A DNA stretch of 64,000 bases from Erysipelotrichaceae bacterium 66202529 (GCA_017161075.1 CP046174.1:496001-560000); one strand, 5' to 3'; positions 15,718 to 25,768 are shown, counted from the first letter of the stretch. Notes: generated by a model from the letters alone, not told the origin. A program made the numbers and translations.

Positions 15718-17985
15718 ATGAAAAAGCTTAGTGTAATCATACCTTTTCATGCATATGGCAGCTATCTGGAAGACTGCTTGAAAAGTCTGACAAAAAGTAC
15801 ATGGAAGGATTTTGAGGTAATACTGGTTTTATCCCATGTGAAAGAGGATATCAGTGATATCACGACTACCTATGGAACGCTCCTGGATATGACGATTCTG
15901 GAATTGGAAGAACATCAGGACGGCGTTGCTGCTGCGAGAAACATGGGATTGCGCGCTGCACAAAGTCCGTATGTTTACTTTCTTGACAGTGATGATTATG
16001 TATTACGTGATACATTTGCAGAATATATGGATGCCATGGGGAATGCAGATGTAGATATTGCATATGGGGTAATCGATCATACCTGGTTCAAGCGTAGCAA
16101 TTATCTTAGTCAGATTGAAGATAAAGAAGCAGATCTTGCGGAAAAGGAAATGGCCAGACTGGCGAATTGGGAGAATTATAGCAAGGAGCGGGGAGCAAAG
16201 GAGCATGATCCGGAAAAGGAAAAGGCTCTGTACTTTCTAATGTGGAATCGTAAGGGAATTTCCACAACAACTGCGTTGAATATCATTTATCGAAGAGATT
16301 TTTTACTACAGCATGATATCTGGTATCCTGAGCATCTAAAATTTAATTCCGACCTGTTGTTTCTTGTAAAAGCATTGCATGAGGCAAAGCACTTTGCTCG
16401 TGCACCAAGAGCAGTGTATGTAAAGCGTAAGCATAATGATCCTATCAATCGCCCATCTATTTCACAGGAAAGCGATGACAATAAATTTTATGAAAAGCTG
16501 CAGGCATATAAAGAGGCAATTGCACTGGTACCAGAAGAATCCCATATACGTACGATATTGGACCGTAAAATCATACGATATTATACACGCTCTTTTGTTA
16601 AGCATGTCCGCAGAAGTGAAGACCCTATCTGGCGAAACGAGTATTACAAAGCAATGCGTGAAGTTATCTGCGGTTGCCGTGACGAGGTCGTACAGGATCT
16701 GAAACGCTATTCCAGAAAACTGGTAGATGCAATACGTAAAGACGATATGGACAAGCTTCAGAGTATCGTACGCAATCACTTTGCATTGCGTAAAGCGAAA
16801 CGAGTTTTTAAAAATAAAAATGTTCTATATAAAACCATGTATCTGCGTAAATATTTAAAAGAGCCTGTACAGGAAAATCTTGTTATGTTCGAGACTTTCT
16901 TTGGTAAAAATTATGCAGACAGCCCTAAATATATTTATGAATACCTTGGAAAGCATTATCCTGGACAATTTGAATTTGTGTGGGCGTTAAATGATGGAAA
17001 AAAATCATCAGATCTTCCTTATGGCGGAACTGTTGTAAAACGGTTCTCATTGAAATATGCATATTATCTGGCAAAGGCCAAGTATCTGGTTTACAATGTA
17101 CATCAGCCAATGTGGTTTCGGAAACGTGAGGAACAGGTGTTTCTGGAAACATGGCACGGAACACCATTAAAACGGCTTGTGTTTGATCAGGAAGAGGTTA
17201 TGAGTGCCAATCCAAAATATAAGCCTAATTTCTACCGCCAAAGGGCAGAATGGGATTATCTTGTAAGTGCCAATCATTTTTCTACTGAGACCTTTAAAAG
17301 CTGCTTTATGTTTGAAAATGAGATGCTGGAGGAAGGGTATCCCCGAAATGATATCCTGTCAGCTCCGGATCGTGATGAGCGTGCTATTGAATTAAAAAAG
17401 AAACTTGGTATTCCACAAGACAAAAAAACAATTCTCTATGCACCTACCTGGCGTGATGATGAGCATTATGGCAGTGGTCAATATAAATTCGATTTAAAGC
17501 TGAATCTTCGTTATTTAAAGGAACATCTTGGTGATGATTACGTGGTATTGCTGCGTACGCATTACTATATAGCAGACCATCTGGATACAACAGGTTTGGA
17601 AGGATTCACATATAATGTAAGTAAATATGATGATGTATCAGAAATTTATCTGATTTCCGATATTTGTATTACGGATTATTCCAGTGTATTCTTCGATTTT
17701 GCAAATCTGCGGCGTCCTATTCTGTTTTATACCTATGATTTGGATAAATATAAGAATATGCTGCGGGGATTCTATATAGATATTGAAAAAGAGGTTCCCG
17801 GGCCGCTGCTGTTTACTACAGAGGAAGTTTGTGATGCAATTCAGCATATTGAAGAAATAAATGAGAAATATGCCCAAAGATATGATGAATTTTACGAACG
17901 CTTCTGCAGTCTGGACGATGGTAATGCATCAAAGCGAATTGTAGAACGTGTGTTCTTTCAGCCGAAACCGGATAAAAAAGATTAG
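15718..17985 (+). CDS. Bifunctional GT2 glycosyltransferase / CDP-glycerol glycerophosphotransferase
   Basis: This 755-residue fusion has a GT2 glycosyltransferase (about residues 1-250, with the VIIPFHAYGSYL opening and the LDSDDYVL metal site). A helical, charged linker (about 260-370) follows, then a TagF-like CDP-glycerol:poly(glycerophosphate) glycerophosphotransferase (about 380-755). TagF motifs include WHGTPLKRL, YAPTWRDD and TDYSSVFFDF. It is membrane-associated by family. One chain could therefore add both a sugar and glycerol phosphate to a teichoic acid. A terminator hairpin overlaps its stop codon. Confidence 0.9.
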   Translation: MKKLSVIIPFHAYGSYLEDCLKSLTKSTWKDFEVILVLSHVKEDISDITTTYGTLLDMTILELEEHQDGVAAARNMGLRAAQSPYVYFLDSDDYVLRDTFAEYMDAMGNADVDIAYGVIDHTWFKRSNYLSQIEDKEADLAEKEMARLANWENYSKERGAKEHDPEKEKALYFLMWNRKGISTTTALNIIYRRDFLLQHDIWYPEHLKFNSDLLFLVKALHEAKHFARAPRAVYVKRKHNDPINRPSISQESDDNKFYEKLQAYKEAIALVPEESHIRTILDRKIIRYYTRSFVKHVRRSEDPIWRNEYYKAMREVICGCRDEVVQDLKRYSRKLVDAIRKDDMDKLQSIVRNHFALRKAKRVFKNKNVLYKTMYLRKYLKEPVQENLVMFETFFGKNYADSPKYIYEYLGKHYPGQFEFVWALNDGKKSSDLPYGGTVVKRFSLKYAYYLAKAKYLVYNVHQPMWFRKREEQVFLETWHGTPLKRLVFDQEEVMSANPKYKPNFYRQRAEWDYLVSANHFSTETFKSCFMFENEMLEEGYPRNDILSAPDRDERAIELKKKLGIPQDKKTILYAPTWRDDEHYGSGQYKFDLKLNLRYLKEHLGDDYVVLLRTHYYIADHLDTTGLEGFTYNVSKYDDVSEIYLISDICITDYSSVFFDFANLRRPILFYTYDLDKYKNMLRGFYIDIEKEVPGPLLFTTEEVCDAIQHIEEINEKYAQRYDEFYERFCSLDDGNASKRIVERVFFQPKPDKKD

Positions 17986-18001
17986 TTCGCTAATCTTTTT
18001 T
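17974..18001 (+). terminator. Hairpin terminator or attenuator inside the teichoic acid operon
   Basis: A perfect 12-base stem with a TTCG tetraloop (17986-17989) joins AAAAAAGATTAG (17974-17985) to CTAATCTTTTTT (17990-18001). It includes the stop codon of the upstream gene. It could cut expression of the next two polymerase genes relative to the exporter, tagD and the fusion. Confidence 0.75.
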
Positions 18002-18023
18002 CAATAAAAGGAGATGCTGTGCG

Positions 18024-19220
18024 ATGATTAAATTTATAAAAAAAATATTGGGAAAGGGAATTCGTCTTGCATACCGTCTGGTATATCGGCTGATACCCTG
18101 TAATCCCAAAACCGTATTGTTTATTTCATTTCATGGACGTGGTTATTCTGATAATCCAAAAGCAATACACCAGTATATGATACAGGATGAGAAATACAAG
18201 GATTATCAATTCATATGGGCAATTAAACACCATAAGGGAAAACAGATTAAGGGTGCAAGGGTAATTGAATATTTCAGTATTCCTTATTTCTTTTATCTTG
18301 CCAGAAGTAAATACTGGATCGTAAACTGCAAGCTTCCAAAATATGTTTTAAAAAAGGATAATCAGATTTATTTGCAGACATGGCATGGAACACCGTTAAA
18401 GCGTCTTGCTCATGATATCATTGTACCGGAAGGAACAACCTTCTATCGCAGTGGAATGACTGCTGATGAAATGCGCAGTACCTATGATAATGATGTATCT
18501 AAATATAACTATATGATTTCTCCCAACTCCTTTTGTACGGAGGTTTTTCAGAGTGCTTTTCAAATAGATCGTAAGCGGCTGATTGAAACCGGATATCCGC
18601 GAAATGATATGCTTACCAACATTACGGAGGAACAGATCAAGGAAATCAAACAGAGGATGCAGCTTCCACTGGATAAAAATATCGTCTTATATGCTCCAAC
18701 GTGGCGCGATAATTCTTTCGTTACAAGCGGATATACCTTCGACTTACAAGCTGATTTCAGGAAATGGAAGGAAATCCTAGGCGATGATTCCATATTGCTT
18801 TTTAAACCGCATTACCTGATTATCAATAAATTTGAGAATGATCCTATGCTTGAAGGCTTCCTGTATTCTATTGATGCAAAGGAAGATATCAATGATTTAT
18901 ATGTTATTGCAGACCAGCTCATAACAGATTACTCCAGTGTATTTTTTGATTATGCAATACTGAATCGTCCTATTTATTTCTATATGTATGATCTGGATGA
19001 ATATAAAGAGGAATTGCGTGGATTTTATCTTGATATTTATAAGGATCTTCCAGGAGATATCTTTGAGACGGAAGAAGACCTGCTGCAGGCTGTACAGACA
19101 CACTGCTATGATTTTGAAAGATTAAATGAATTCAATAGACGCTTTAATCATGCCCAAAGCGGTAATTGTTCAGAAAAGGTATGTGATATCGTATTTGCGG
19201 AGAACAGCCATGGGAATTGA
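18024..19220 (+). CDS. CDP-glycerol glycerophosphotransferase family protein (TagF-like)
   Basis: This 398-residue protein has an N-terminal amphipathic, basic membrane-binding segment (residues 1-30) and a TagF/TagB domain. It carries the same motifs as the fusion upstream: WHGTPLKRL, YAPTWRDN and TDYSSVFFDY. It is clearly a paralogue of that C-terminal half. AAAGGAGATG precedes the ATG. The enzyme should transfer glycerol phosphate from CDP-glycerol to a teichoic acid. Whether it primes or elongates is not visible. Confidence 0.88.
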   Translation: MIKFIKKILGKGIRLAYRLVYRLIPCNPKTVLFISFHGRGYSDNPKAIHQYMIQDEKYKDYQFIWAIKHHKGKQIKGARVIEYFSIPYFFYLARSKYWIVNCKLPKYVLKKDNQIYLQTWHGTPLKRLAHDIIVPEGTTFYRSGMTADEMRSTYDNDVSKYNYMISPNSFCTEVFQSAFQIDRKRLIETGYPRNDMLTNITEEQIKEIKQRMQLPLDKNIVLYAPTWRDNSFVTSGYTFDLQADFRKWKEILGDDSILLFKPHYLIINKFENDPMLEGFLYSIDAKEDINDLYVIADQLITDYSSVFFDYAILNRPIYFYMYDLDEYKEELRGFYLDIYKDLPGDIFETEEDLLQAVQTHCYDFERLNEFNRRFNHAQSGNCSEKVCDIVFAENSHGN

Positions 19221-20307
19221 GAAACTGATATTGAATATTCTGCTTGGAATTTGCAGACCCTTGCTATGTCTGCTTCCTGTTCGTAAGAATAAAATAACTT
19301 TTATTTCCCTGACGATGGATACTTTAAGCGGTGATTTTAAAAAAATTGTAAATGAATTAAGAAAAAATGATGAGCTCGATTTACACTTTAATCTTGTTAA
19401 ATTTGAAAAGACACTTATGGGAAAATTCAAATATTTACTGAATTGCTTCATCCAGCTGTATGAGGTATGTACCTCCCATGTTATCATCATCAATGATAAT
19501 AATTATGTAATTTCAAAATTTAAACGTAACGATGTCCGTGTTATTCAGATATGGCATGCGTGTGGCGCAGTGAAAAAATTTGGAAATCAAATCAAGCGGG
19601 AATACCGTATTCAAAATTATGATTATGTAATTAGCTGTTCCGATGCATGGAAACCGGCTTTTTCAGAGGCTTTTGGAGTTAAGCCTGAGCAGGTTATTGC
19701 ATGTGGGCTGCCGCGCACAGACGCATTATGTATACAGGAACGCGTAGCACAGCTTCAAAACGCTCTGATACAACGATATCCCATCTTGAAGGATTCTTAT
19801 ATTTACCTATACGCTCCTACCTTTCGTGGCAATATAATCGGTGGTTTTCATTATGAAACACTGCCATTGGAACATATCCTTGCAAAGCTTCCTGAAAACA
19901 GTGTTATCATGTATAAAATGCATCCTCTTTTGGGAGATGTAAAGATGGGAGAACATCCACGGATCCTTAATATGAATAAAGAAAATCTGAATGCACTACT
20001 CTGTGTATCTGATTGTCTTATTTCCGACTATTCTTCGGTTATTTTTGATTATTCCATAGTTGGAAGGAAAATGATTTTCTATGTACCAGATCTTGCGGAT
20101 TATACACAAACCATTGGTTTGAATGTAGCGTATGACCATATGCCTGGAGATATATGCCAGGATGTTTCAGCTTTAATTTCGAGTATGCGCAAGCAGGATA
20201 GAAAACGTGACAGCCGCCTGGACGCCTTTCGCGATACTTATTTTCATTCCTGTGATGGAAACAATGCAAAGCGTATTGCACAGCTCATTGAGAAGACAGC
20301 AGAATAA
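19210..20307 (+). CDS. CDP-glycerol glycerophosphotransferase family protein, divergent
   Basis: This 365-residue third TagF/TagB-like protein is more divergent. The first His motif reads WHACGAVKKFG, the middle motif YAPTFRGN and the last SDYSSVIFDY. An N-terminal hydrophobic helix (about residues 6-24) may anchor it. I choose ATG 19210 with GCGGAG upstream; it overlaps the previous gene by 11 bases, which implies coupling. WHACGA is the form often seen in TagB-like primases, so a priming role is plausible but unproven. Confidence 0.82.
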   Translation: MGIEKLILNILLGICRPLLCLLPVRKNKITFISLTMDTLSGDFKKIVNELRKNDELDLHFNLVKFEKTLMGKFKYLLNCFIQLYEVCTSHVIIINDNNYVISKFKRNDVRVIQIWHACGAVKKFGNQIKREYRIQNYDYVISCSDAWKPAFSEAFGVKPEQVIACGLPRTDALCIQERVAQLQNALIQRYPILKDSYIYLYAPTFRGNIIGGFHYETLPLEHILAKLPENSVIMYKMHPLLGDVKMGEHPRILNMNKENLNALLCVSDCLISDYSSVIFDYSIVGRKMIFYVPDLADYTQTIGLNVAYDHMPGDICQDVSALISSMRKQDRKRDSRLDAFRDTYFHSCDGNNAKRIAQLIEKTAE

Positions 20308-20323
20308 CACTCTGCTGTTTTTT
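20296..20323 (+). terminator. Intrinsic terminator of the teichoic acid operon
   Basis: ACAGCAGA (20296-20303) pairs with TCTGCTGT (20311-20318), followed by six Ts, and it overlaps the stop codon. A nearly identical hairpin ends the GtrA/GT2 operon at 27131. Confidence 0.85.
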
Positions 20324-20401
20324 GTATGATAGAAAATGTCTGCAATCACGTAGAACCAAAAATGAAAAGGTGAAATAGAAGAATAGTAGAGCTTATGAAC
20401 C

Positions 20402-20450
20402 TAAAGAATTCTTAAGAAAATGTTGTTTCTTTATGCTTATTATGTATACT
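20402..20450 (+). promoter_or_regulatory. Promoter and TAAAG-N5-TTAAG box of the two-component operon
   Basis: TAAAG (20402-20406) and TTAAG (20412-20416) repeat with a 10-base period. A -10 element TATACT (20445-20450) with TTGTTT 16 bases upstream follows. The same box lies before the YfhO and PIG-L genes, so the regulator may control itself and those genes. Confidence 0.45.
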
Positions 20451-20474
20451 TATAGTGAAATGAGGTGTTATATA

Positions 20475-21176
20475 ATGGAACAATCTCGCATACTGATTGC
20501 TGATGATGATTATGAAATACGTGAAATTGTTCGTACACTTTTAATACAGGAGGGATATGCTGTCGTTGAGGCAAGGAATGGAAAAGAGGCACTGCAGCTA
20601 ATCGATGAGTCAATTGACCTGTATATTTTGGATATCATGATGCCTTATATGGATGGATATGAGGTATGTGAGCAGATACGCAAGTGTAGTAATGCACCTA
20701 TTTTGTTTTTGACTGCAAAGGGAACGCAAAAAGATAAAGCACAGGGGTTTTCTAAAGGGGCTGATGATTATCTGGCAAAACCGTTTTCCTATTCGGAACT
20801 CCTTGTAAGAGTCAAAGCGATGCTGCGAAGATTTATGATATATCAGGGAAAAGAAGCAGAGCTGGAAAAGAGAAGCCGTGTAATTCAGGTTGGACGACTT
20901 CGCATAGAAGAACGAAACGAGGAGGTCAGCGTTGATGATAAAAAGGTACAGCTGACAGAACTGGAATATCGGTTACTACATTTTCTTGTTACACATCGTC
21001 ACGAAACCTTCTCTGCTGAGGAGTTGTTTGTATCCGTGTGGAAAGAACCGTATTATACAAGTGCAAATAATACCCTGATGGTTCATATTCGAAATCTAAG
21101 AAAAAAAATTGAAAGGAATCCCCAGGATCCTGTATATATCAGGACGGTATGGGGGAAGGGATATCGTTTTGATTAA
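20475..21176 (+). CDS. OmpR-family response regulator
   Basis: This 233-residue regulator has a receiver domain (acidic DDD near residues 10-12, phospho-acceptor Asp53 in ILDIMMPYMDG, Lys in AKPFSYSEL) and a winged-helix DNA-binding domain (about residues 135-233, ending VRTVWGKGYRFD). I choose ATG 20475 after TGAGGTG; the frame is open from 20433 but lacks a site there. It overlaps the kinase gene. Its neighbours are all envelope genes, so it probably senses envelope state. Confidence 0.9.
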   Translation: MEQSRILIADDDYEIREIVRTLLIQEGYAVVEARNGKEALQLIDESIDLYILDIMMPYMDGYEVCEQIRKCSNAPILFLTAKGTQKDKAQGFSKGADDYLAKPFSYSELLVRVKAMLRRFMIYQGKEAELEKRSRVIQVGRLRIEERNEEVSVDDKKVQLTELEYRLLHFLVTHRHETFSAEELFVSVWKEPYYTSANNTLMVHIRNLRKKIERNPQDPVYIRTVWGKGYRFD

Positions 21177-23049
21177 GAAAAAGAAAAAAAGGGTGTTTCT
21201 ACAAATTTATGTATTGATGACGGTGTTTCTGATTAGCTTTTTTACCATATATGCCTTTCGTTATAAGGTGTATGACTTTTTGTTTGAAAGGAATTATATA
21301 CAGCAGGAATCAGTAAAGGCTCTAAAGGCCAGAATCCGCCCACTTGTGAAAGAAAAGCATATGCAGCATGAAAATATAAACGATTTACAAGAGAAGCTGG
21401 ATGAAGAATTAAAAGATTACGATTATGAAATAATAGCTGAAACATCATCAAATTATATAAAGTATTTATTTGTATCAAAGGGCTTTTTAGTATATAAAGA
21501 CGGTTGGACTTATGAGAAAAAACTAAAATATTATTATGATAAGGGCAGCATTATGATTGTATGCTTTCCGAAATTGTATACGTATCTTGATTACTATAGC
21601 TTGGTGTGTATTATTTTTTCATTGTTTATCTGCCTGGTGAGTATCCTCTTTTACAGGTATGTGAAAAAAAATCGTATAATATTTAAAATAGCTAATCATT
21701 TCTTACAAAACAGACGATTTTTTAAGCTTAATCATTTATCTTCAGAACTGCTTATCGTGAATATTGTTGCCCTGACAGCGACAGCCAGTTTATTTGTTTT
21801 TCTGTATATAAATCGCTATTCACCTTTAGAATTTCTCAAAGATATGTCAATTTTTCGTGAAAATATGATTGAAGATATGGATTCTTATGCTGAGCAGATA
21901 CAAGAGCAAATACGCAATTTGGATATAAAAAAGGATGGTAAGAAAATAGAGAAAATCTTTGAAGCAGCTATGCCAAATCATTCAATTTTATCATTATCTG
22001 ATTCTGCTAATAATGCTCACGTATATGTTTCATATAATGGTGTATATGATGACTTTATGTACGGTATTTATAATTCCCTTATCGTGAGACGTCCATTTGA
22101 TTTTTATTATGTAATGGAATGCAATAGCAAGTATGCAATGTTTTCCATCAGCTACTTTCCTTTTATATATTACATGCAGCTTTATATAATCGCTATCCTT
22201 TTATTTTCCTTCTCCTATTACCTAATACTGGTTCAATTATTTATCAAGCGGAAAATTGAGGCAATACTTTTGATTCAGGAGGATGCGTCAATACTTTCAC
22301 AGGGTGATTGGAATCATACCTTCCGTTATAAGGGAATTGATGAAATCGGTGAATTGAGTGACGAGCTTCGCTGCATGCAGAGCACGTATTATGAAAATAT
22401 GCAAAATGAGAAAAAAGCACGGCAGGCAAATCAGGAGCTGGTTACATCCCTTTCTCATGATTTACGTACCCCTTTAACTTCTCTGTTAGGTTATCTTGAG
22501 CTCATTCGCTATCGTGAAGGCACAGCTGAGCAGAAACGGGAATATCTGGATCGGTCCTTACAGAAGGTGGAACAAATTCGCAGCCTGTCTGATAAGCTGT
22601 TTGAATACTTTCTTGTATACGAAAAGGAGGATTCACTAGAACTGGAAGAGCAGCCGATTGAACGCTGGTTAGATTATGTACGTGAAAATGTTGAATTTAT
22701 GCAGCAGGATGGTTTGTCTATCCATTTGCAGCTTGAAGCTTTAGCAAACAGCAAGGCTGCATATAATATGGAAATGCTTCAAAGAGCAATGGATAATTTA
22801 TTCTCTAATCTCCATAAATATGCAGATCGCAGCAGTACGATTGAAATACAGGGATATCACGACAATGCTACATACCATCTTTGCATAAAAAATCGTATAC
22901 GTAAAAATGAGGAAAAGGTTGAAAGCAATCGAATTGGCTTGAAAAGCACGGAGAAAATCATGCAGCTGCATCATGGAAGCTTACGGATTGAGGAAAAGGA
23001 TGCATACTTTTGTATAGAAGTGCAACTTCCGTTATCCTCGACAGAATGA
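21169..23049 (+). CDS. Membrane sensor histidine kinase
   Basis: This 626-residue sensor has about four membrane helices (near residues 8-28, 145-165, 200-220 and 325-350) and extracellular loops. A HAMP-like linker (about 350-410) precedes a HisKA domain with the phospho-acceptor His430 in SLSHDLRTPLTSLLG. The ATPase domain is short and degenerate towards its end: N-box MDNLFSNLHKYA, then IGLKSTEKIM as the G-box remnant. The start is a TTG at 21169 after GGGGGAAGGG, overlapping the regulator by eight bases. The pair is translationally coupled. Confidence 0.85.
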   Translation: MIKKKKKRVFLQIYVLMTVFLISFFTIYAFRYKVYDFLFERNYIQQESVKALKARIRPLVKEKHMQHENINDLQEKLDEELKDYDYEIIAETSSNYIKYLFVSKGFLVYKDGWTYEKKLKYYYDKGSIMIVCFPKLYTYLDYYSLVCIIFSLFICLVSILFYRYVKKNRIIFKIANHFLQNRRFFKLNHLSSELLIVNIVALTATASLFVFLYINRYSPLEFLKDMSIFRENMIEDMDSYAEQIQEQIRNLDIKKDGKKIEKIFEAAMPNHSILSLSDSANNAHVYVSYNGVYDDFMYGIYNSLIVRRPFDFYYVMECNSKYAMFSISYFPFIYYMQLYIIAILLFSFSYYLILVQLFIKRKIEAILLIQEDASILSQGDWNHTFRYKGIDEIGELSDELRCMQSTYYENMQNEKKARQANQELVTSLSHDLRTPLTSLLGYLELIRYREGTAEQKREYLDRSLQKVEQIRSLSDKLFEYFLVYEKEDSLELEEQPIERWLDYVRENVEFMQQDGLSIHLQLEALANSKAAYNMEMLQRAMDNLFSNLHKYADRSSTIEIQGYHDNATYHLCIKNRIRKNEEKVESNRIGLKSTEKIMQLHHGSLRIEEKDAYFCIEVQLPLSSTE

Positions 23050-23089
23050 AGCCGTTTTTTCTGGGAAGAATGAAAATACAATACCGTTC

Positions 23090-23154
23090 TTAATGAATGT
23101 TTAAGAAACCTTAAGATAATGCGGATGGTAAACGAAAAACAGGAATGGTAAAAT
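23090..23154 (+). promoter_or_regulatory. Promoter and TTAAG repeats upstream of the YfhO gene
   Basis: TTAAT (23090), TTAAG (23101) and TTAAG (23111) repeat with 10-11 base spacing, and the last two follow the exact TTAAG-N5-TTAAG pattern. An extended -10 element (TGGTAAAAT, ending at 23154) lies 33 bases further on. This is a candidate site for the response regulator encoded upstream. Confidence 0.45.
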
Positions 23155-23179
23155 AAGTAAGAACAAGGAGTGTGAATAC

Positions 23180-25717
23180 ATGTTTCATAACTGGAATAAA
23201 ACGGAATGGATACATAGACTAATTCTGCTGATCTTGCCTTTGCTCTTTGTAGCTTTGATGCTGAGTCAAAATGATATTTATGGCTCTTTAACAGACTGGC
23301 TATCACAGCATATCACATTTCCTGATTACTTTCGAATGATATTTCAAGAGACAGGCCAGCTTTTCCCTGATTTTTCATTAAATCTTGGAGGCGGTCAGAA
23401 CTTTGCTCAATATACATATTACGGATTGTTAAGACCAGATGTTCTGATTTCATTTTTCCTTCCAGGGATTGCGATGAGAGATATAATTGTTACAGCAAGT
23501 ATATGTTATATGCTTCTATCCATTCAATTATTTTATCAATGGATGAAAACAAAAGTAAAGACACCTTGGATACTTTTATTTGTGAGCTGCTTATTTGCTC
23601 TTTCAGGGCCTTTGCTGTTTCATAGTCATAGACATATCATGTTTATCAGTTATTTTCCTGGATTGCTTCTGTGTCTGATTGGTACTGATCATTATCTGGA
23701 AAGGAAAAAAACTTTCCTGCTTGTGACTGGCGTCTTTTTCATGATTATTACCTCTTACTTTTTTAGTGTGGCTGGCTTAGTGGTAACAGGAATTTATAGC
23801 ATTTATGCATGGATGAAGCGATATCCGCAGGGAACCTGGAAGGCATTCTTCATTTATATCCTGAAATATATAGGATGGCTTCTAGCCGGTGTACTCGTCT
23901 CCTGCTTTTATCTGATACCGACAGCCTACGCAATGCTTTTACAAACGCGTCCTGCATTGGAGCATCCTTCCCTGGCTGCATTATTTATCCCGAAAACCGG
24001 TTTTTCAGCGATGTTATATGATGATTATAATATTGGCTTAACCGCTATCAGCATAGCGGCAGTTGTATATGGCTTTGTGAAAAAAAATAAAGCAGGACGT
24101 TTATTATCCTTGTTTTTGCTGCTTATTATCTGCATTCCTCTATGCCAGTATGTACTAAGCGGAATGCAATACGTGAGAGCAAAATCTTTAATACCGTTTC
24201 TGCCATTGGCAGTTATGTTAATTGGTATCATGTTGGAGGATTGGCAGCATAGTGAGAAAAAATTTCCATGGTGGATTCTTATAATTTGTCTCCTTCAGGC
24301 ATTTGGCTTGAAATCAAACAGATTGAAGGAATTGTTTGCTGCGGATATCCTGCTAATGCTGCTGCTGTTTCTGATATTAAGAAAAACGCAGTGGAAAAAA
24401 TATTTCATTGTGTATCTCATTGTACCGGCTTTTGTTTGTATGCAATTAAATGTAAAGGAAGACTTTGTAACCAATACGGCTATGAAAAAGGTTACCAGTG
24501 CAACCAAAACAAAGCTGATCAGTAAGACGCTGGACACCTACCCAGGACTTTACAGACTGGATGATGCTTCAACATCGTACAGTGTTAACCGTGTAGAGGA
24601 TATACGGCAGTTTAAAACAACACAATATTCCTCAAACAGCAACATCGATTATAACGAATTTTATTATACGATTATGAAGCAGCCAATGCTGAATCGAAAT
24701 CATGTAATCATGTCAAGTGTTGAAAATCCTTATTTTTCTGGATTTATGGGTGTGCGCTTTTTGTATGATCAGGGAAAAGGGAAGCCTAATCGCTATGGAT
24801 ACCATACAGTATTAAAGAAGAAGACGAAATTCATAGAGGAAAACGAAAATGTCATGCCGTTAGCATATGTATCTTATGATAAGATAAGTCGTCGTCAATT
24901 TGATTCTTATTCATATCCATATTCTATAGAAGCATTATACATGAATACCGTAGTTGAGGATGATTTACCAGATGTATCCTTTTACCAATCGGTTCACAAA
25001 GTTAAGCCGTCATTTACACTTTCCGATATTTCAGATAACGTGAAAATAGAAAAAGTAAAAAAGGGAATGCGTATAAAGAGTGAGGGAAAAGGTCGTATGA
25101 AGCTTTCCCTTAAGGAGCCACTGTTAGCTAATCAACTGCTGATTATACGTTGCAATATAGCAGATATCGAGCAAGGGAATAGTAGGGATACCACTGTAGC
25201 AATCAATCGTATCCATAACAAAAAAACAGCAACCTCTGCAGTGTATGCAAGCAGCAAAGCTGATTTTGAATATGTGATTGGAGATACAAATGGATTGCAT
25301 GATTTGACCTTCGAATTTACAAAAGGCTCCTATACCCTGGAGAATTTTGAATTTTATATCAGTGATGCATCCTTAATGAAAGCACGAAAAGCTGCTGTTA
25401 CTGAAATGAAAGTTAAGAATACGGATGGTTCTTTGCTATCAGGGAATGTGAATGCCAGAGATGATGGGGTATTTGTGACCTCAATCCCTTATCAAAAGGG
25501 ATTACAAATATATATTGATGGCCAAAAAGCTGCTGCTAAAAAGGTTAATACTGCCTTTCTAGGTGCCGATATCAAACAGGGAAACCACTTGATTGAAATA
25601 CGGTATACAATGCCGGGGAAAGCTTTAGGAATATTTGTCAGTGGAGGAGCATTGGCGGTGCTTGTTATCATATGGGGCTGGAACAGAAAGAAAAGCTGGA
25701 AATTAGGAAAAAAATAG
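23180..25717 (+). CDS. YfhO family membrane glycosyltransferase
   Basis: This 845-residue protein belongs to the YfhO family. About a dozen transmembrane helices occupy residues 1-420, followed by a large extracellular beta-rich domain (about 430-815) and a final helix (about 818-837). In Bacillus subtilis and Listeria, YfhO-type GT-C enzymes transfer a sugar from undecaprenyl phosphate onto lipoteichoic acid outside the cell. The extracellular loop after helix 1 is where the family's catalytic acidic residues are expected. The GtrA and GT2 genes that complete such a system follow directly. AAGGAGTG precedes the ATG. Confidence 0.87.
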   Translation: MFHNWNKTEWIHRLILLILPLLFVALMLSQNDIYGSLTDWLSQHITFPDYFRMIFQETGQLFPDFSLNLGGGQNFAQYTYYGLLRPDVLISFFLPGIAMRDIIVTASICYMLLSIQLFYQWMKTKVKTPWILLFVSCLFALSGPLLFHSHRHIMFISYFPGLLLCLIGTDHYLERKKTFLLVTGVFFMIITSYFFSVAGLVVTGIYSIYAWMKRYPQGTWKAFFIYILKYIGWLLAGVLVSCFYLIPTAYAMLLQTRPALEHPSLAALFIPKTGFSAMLYDDYNIGLTAISIAAVVYGFVKKNKAGRLLSLFLLLIICIPLCQYVLSGMQYVRAKSLIPFLPLAVMLIGIMLEDWQHSEKKFPWWILIICLLQAFGLKSNRLKELFAADILLMLLLFLILRKTQWKKYFIVYLIVPAFVCMQLNVKEDFVTNTAMKKVTSATKTKLISKTLDTYPGLYRLDDASTSYSVNRVEDIRQFKTTQYSSNSNIDYNEFYYTIMKQPMLNRNHVIMSSVENPYFSGFMGVRFLYDQGKGKPNRYGYHTVLKKKTKFIEENENVMPLAYVSYDKISRRQFDSYSYPYSIEALYMNTVVEDDLPDVSFYQSVHKVKPSFTLSDISDNVKIEKVKKGMRIKSEGKGRMKLSLKEPLLANQLLIIRCNIADIEQGNSRDTTVAINRIHNKKTATSAVYASSKADFEYVIGDTNGLHDLTFEFTKGSYTLENFEFYISDASLMKARKAAVTEMKVKNTDGSLLSGNVNARDDGVFVTSIPYQKGLQIYIDGQKAAAKKVNTAFLGADIKQGNHLIEIRYTMPGKALGIFVSGGALAVLVIIWGWNRKKSWKLGKK

Positions 25718-25768
25718 CGTATTCTTATAAATAGCAGTAACTTTGAATAATCAAAAGAGAGGTATTAT

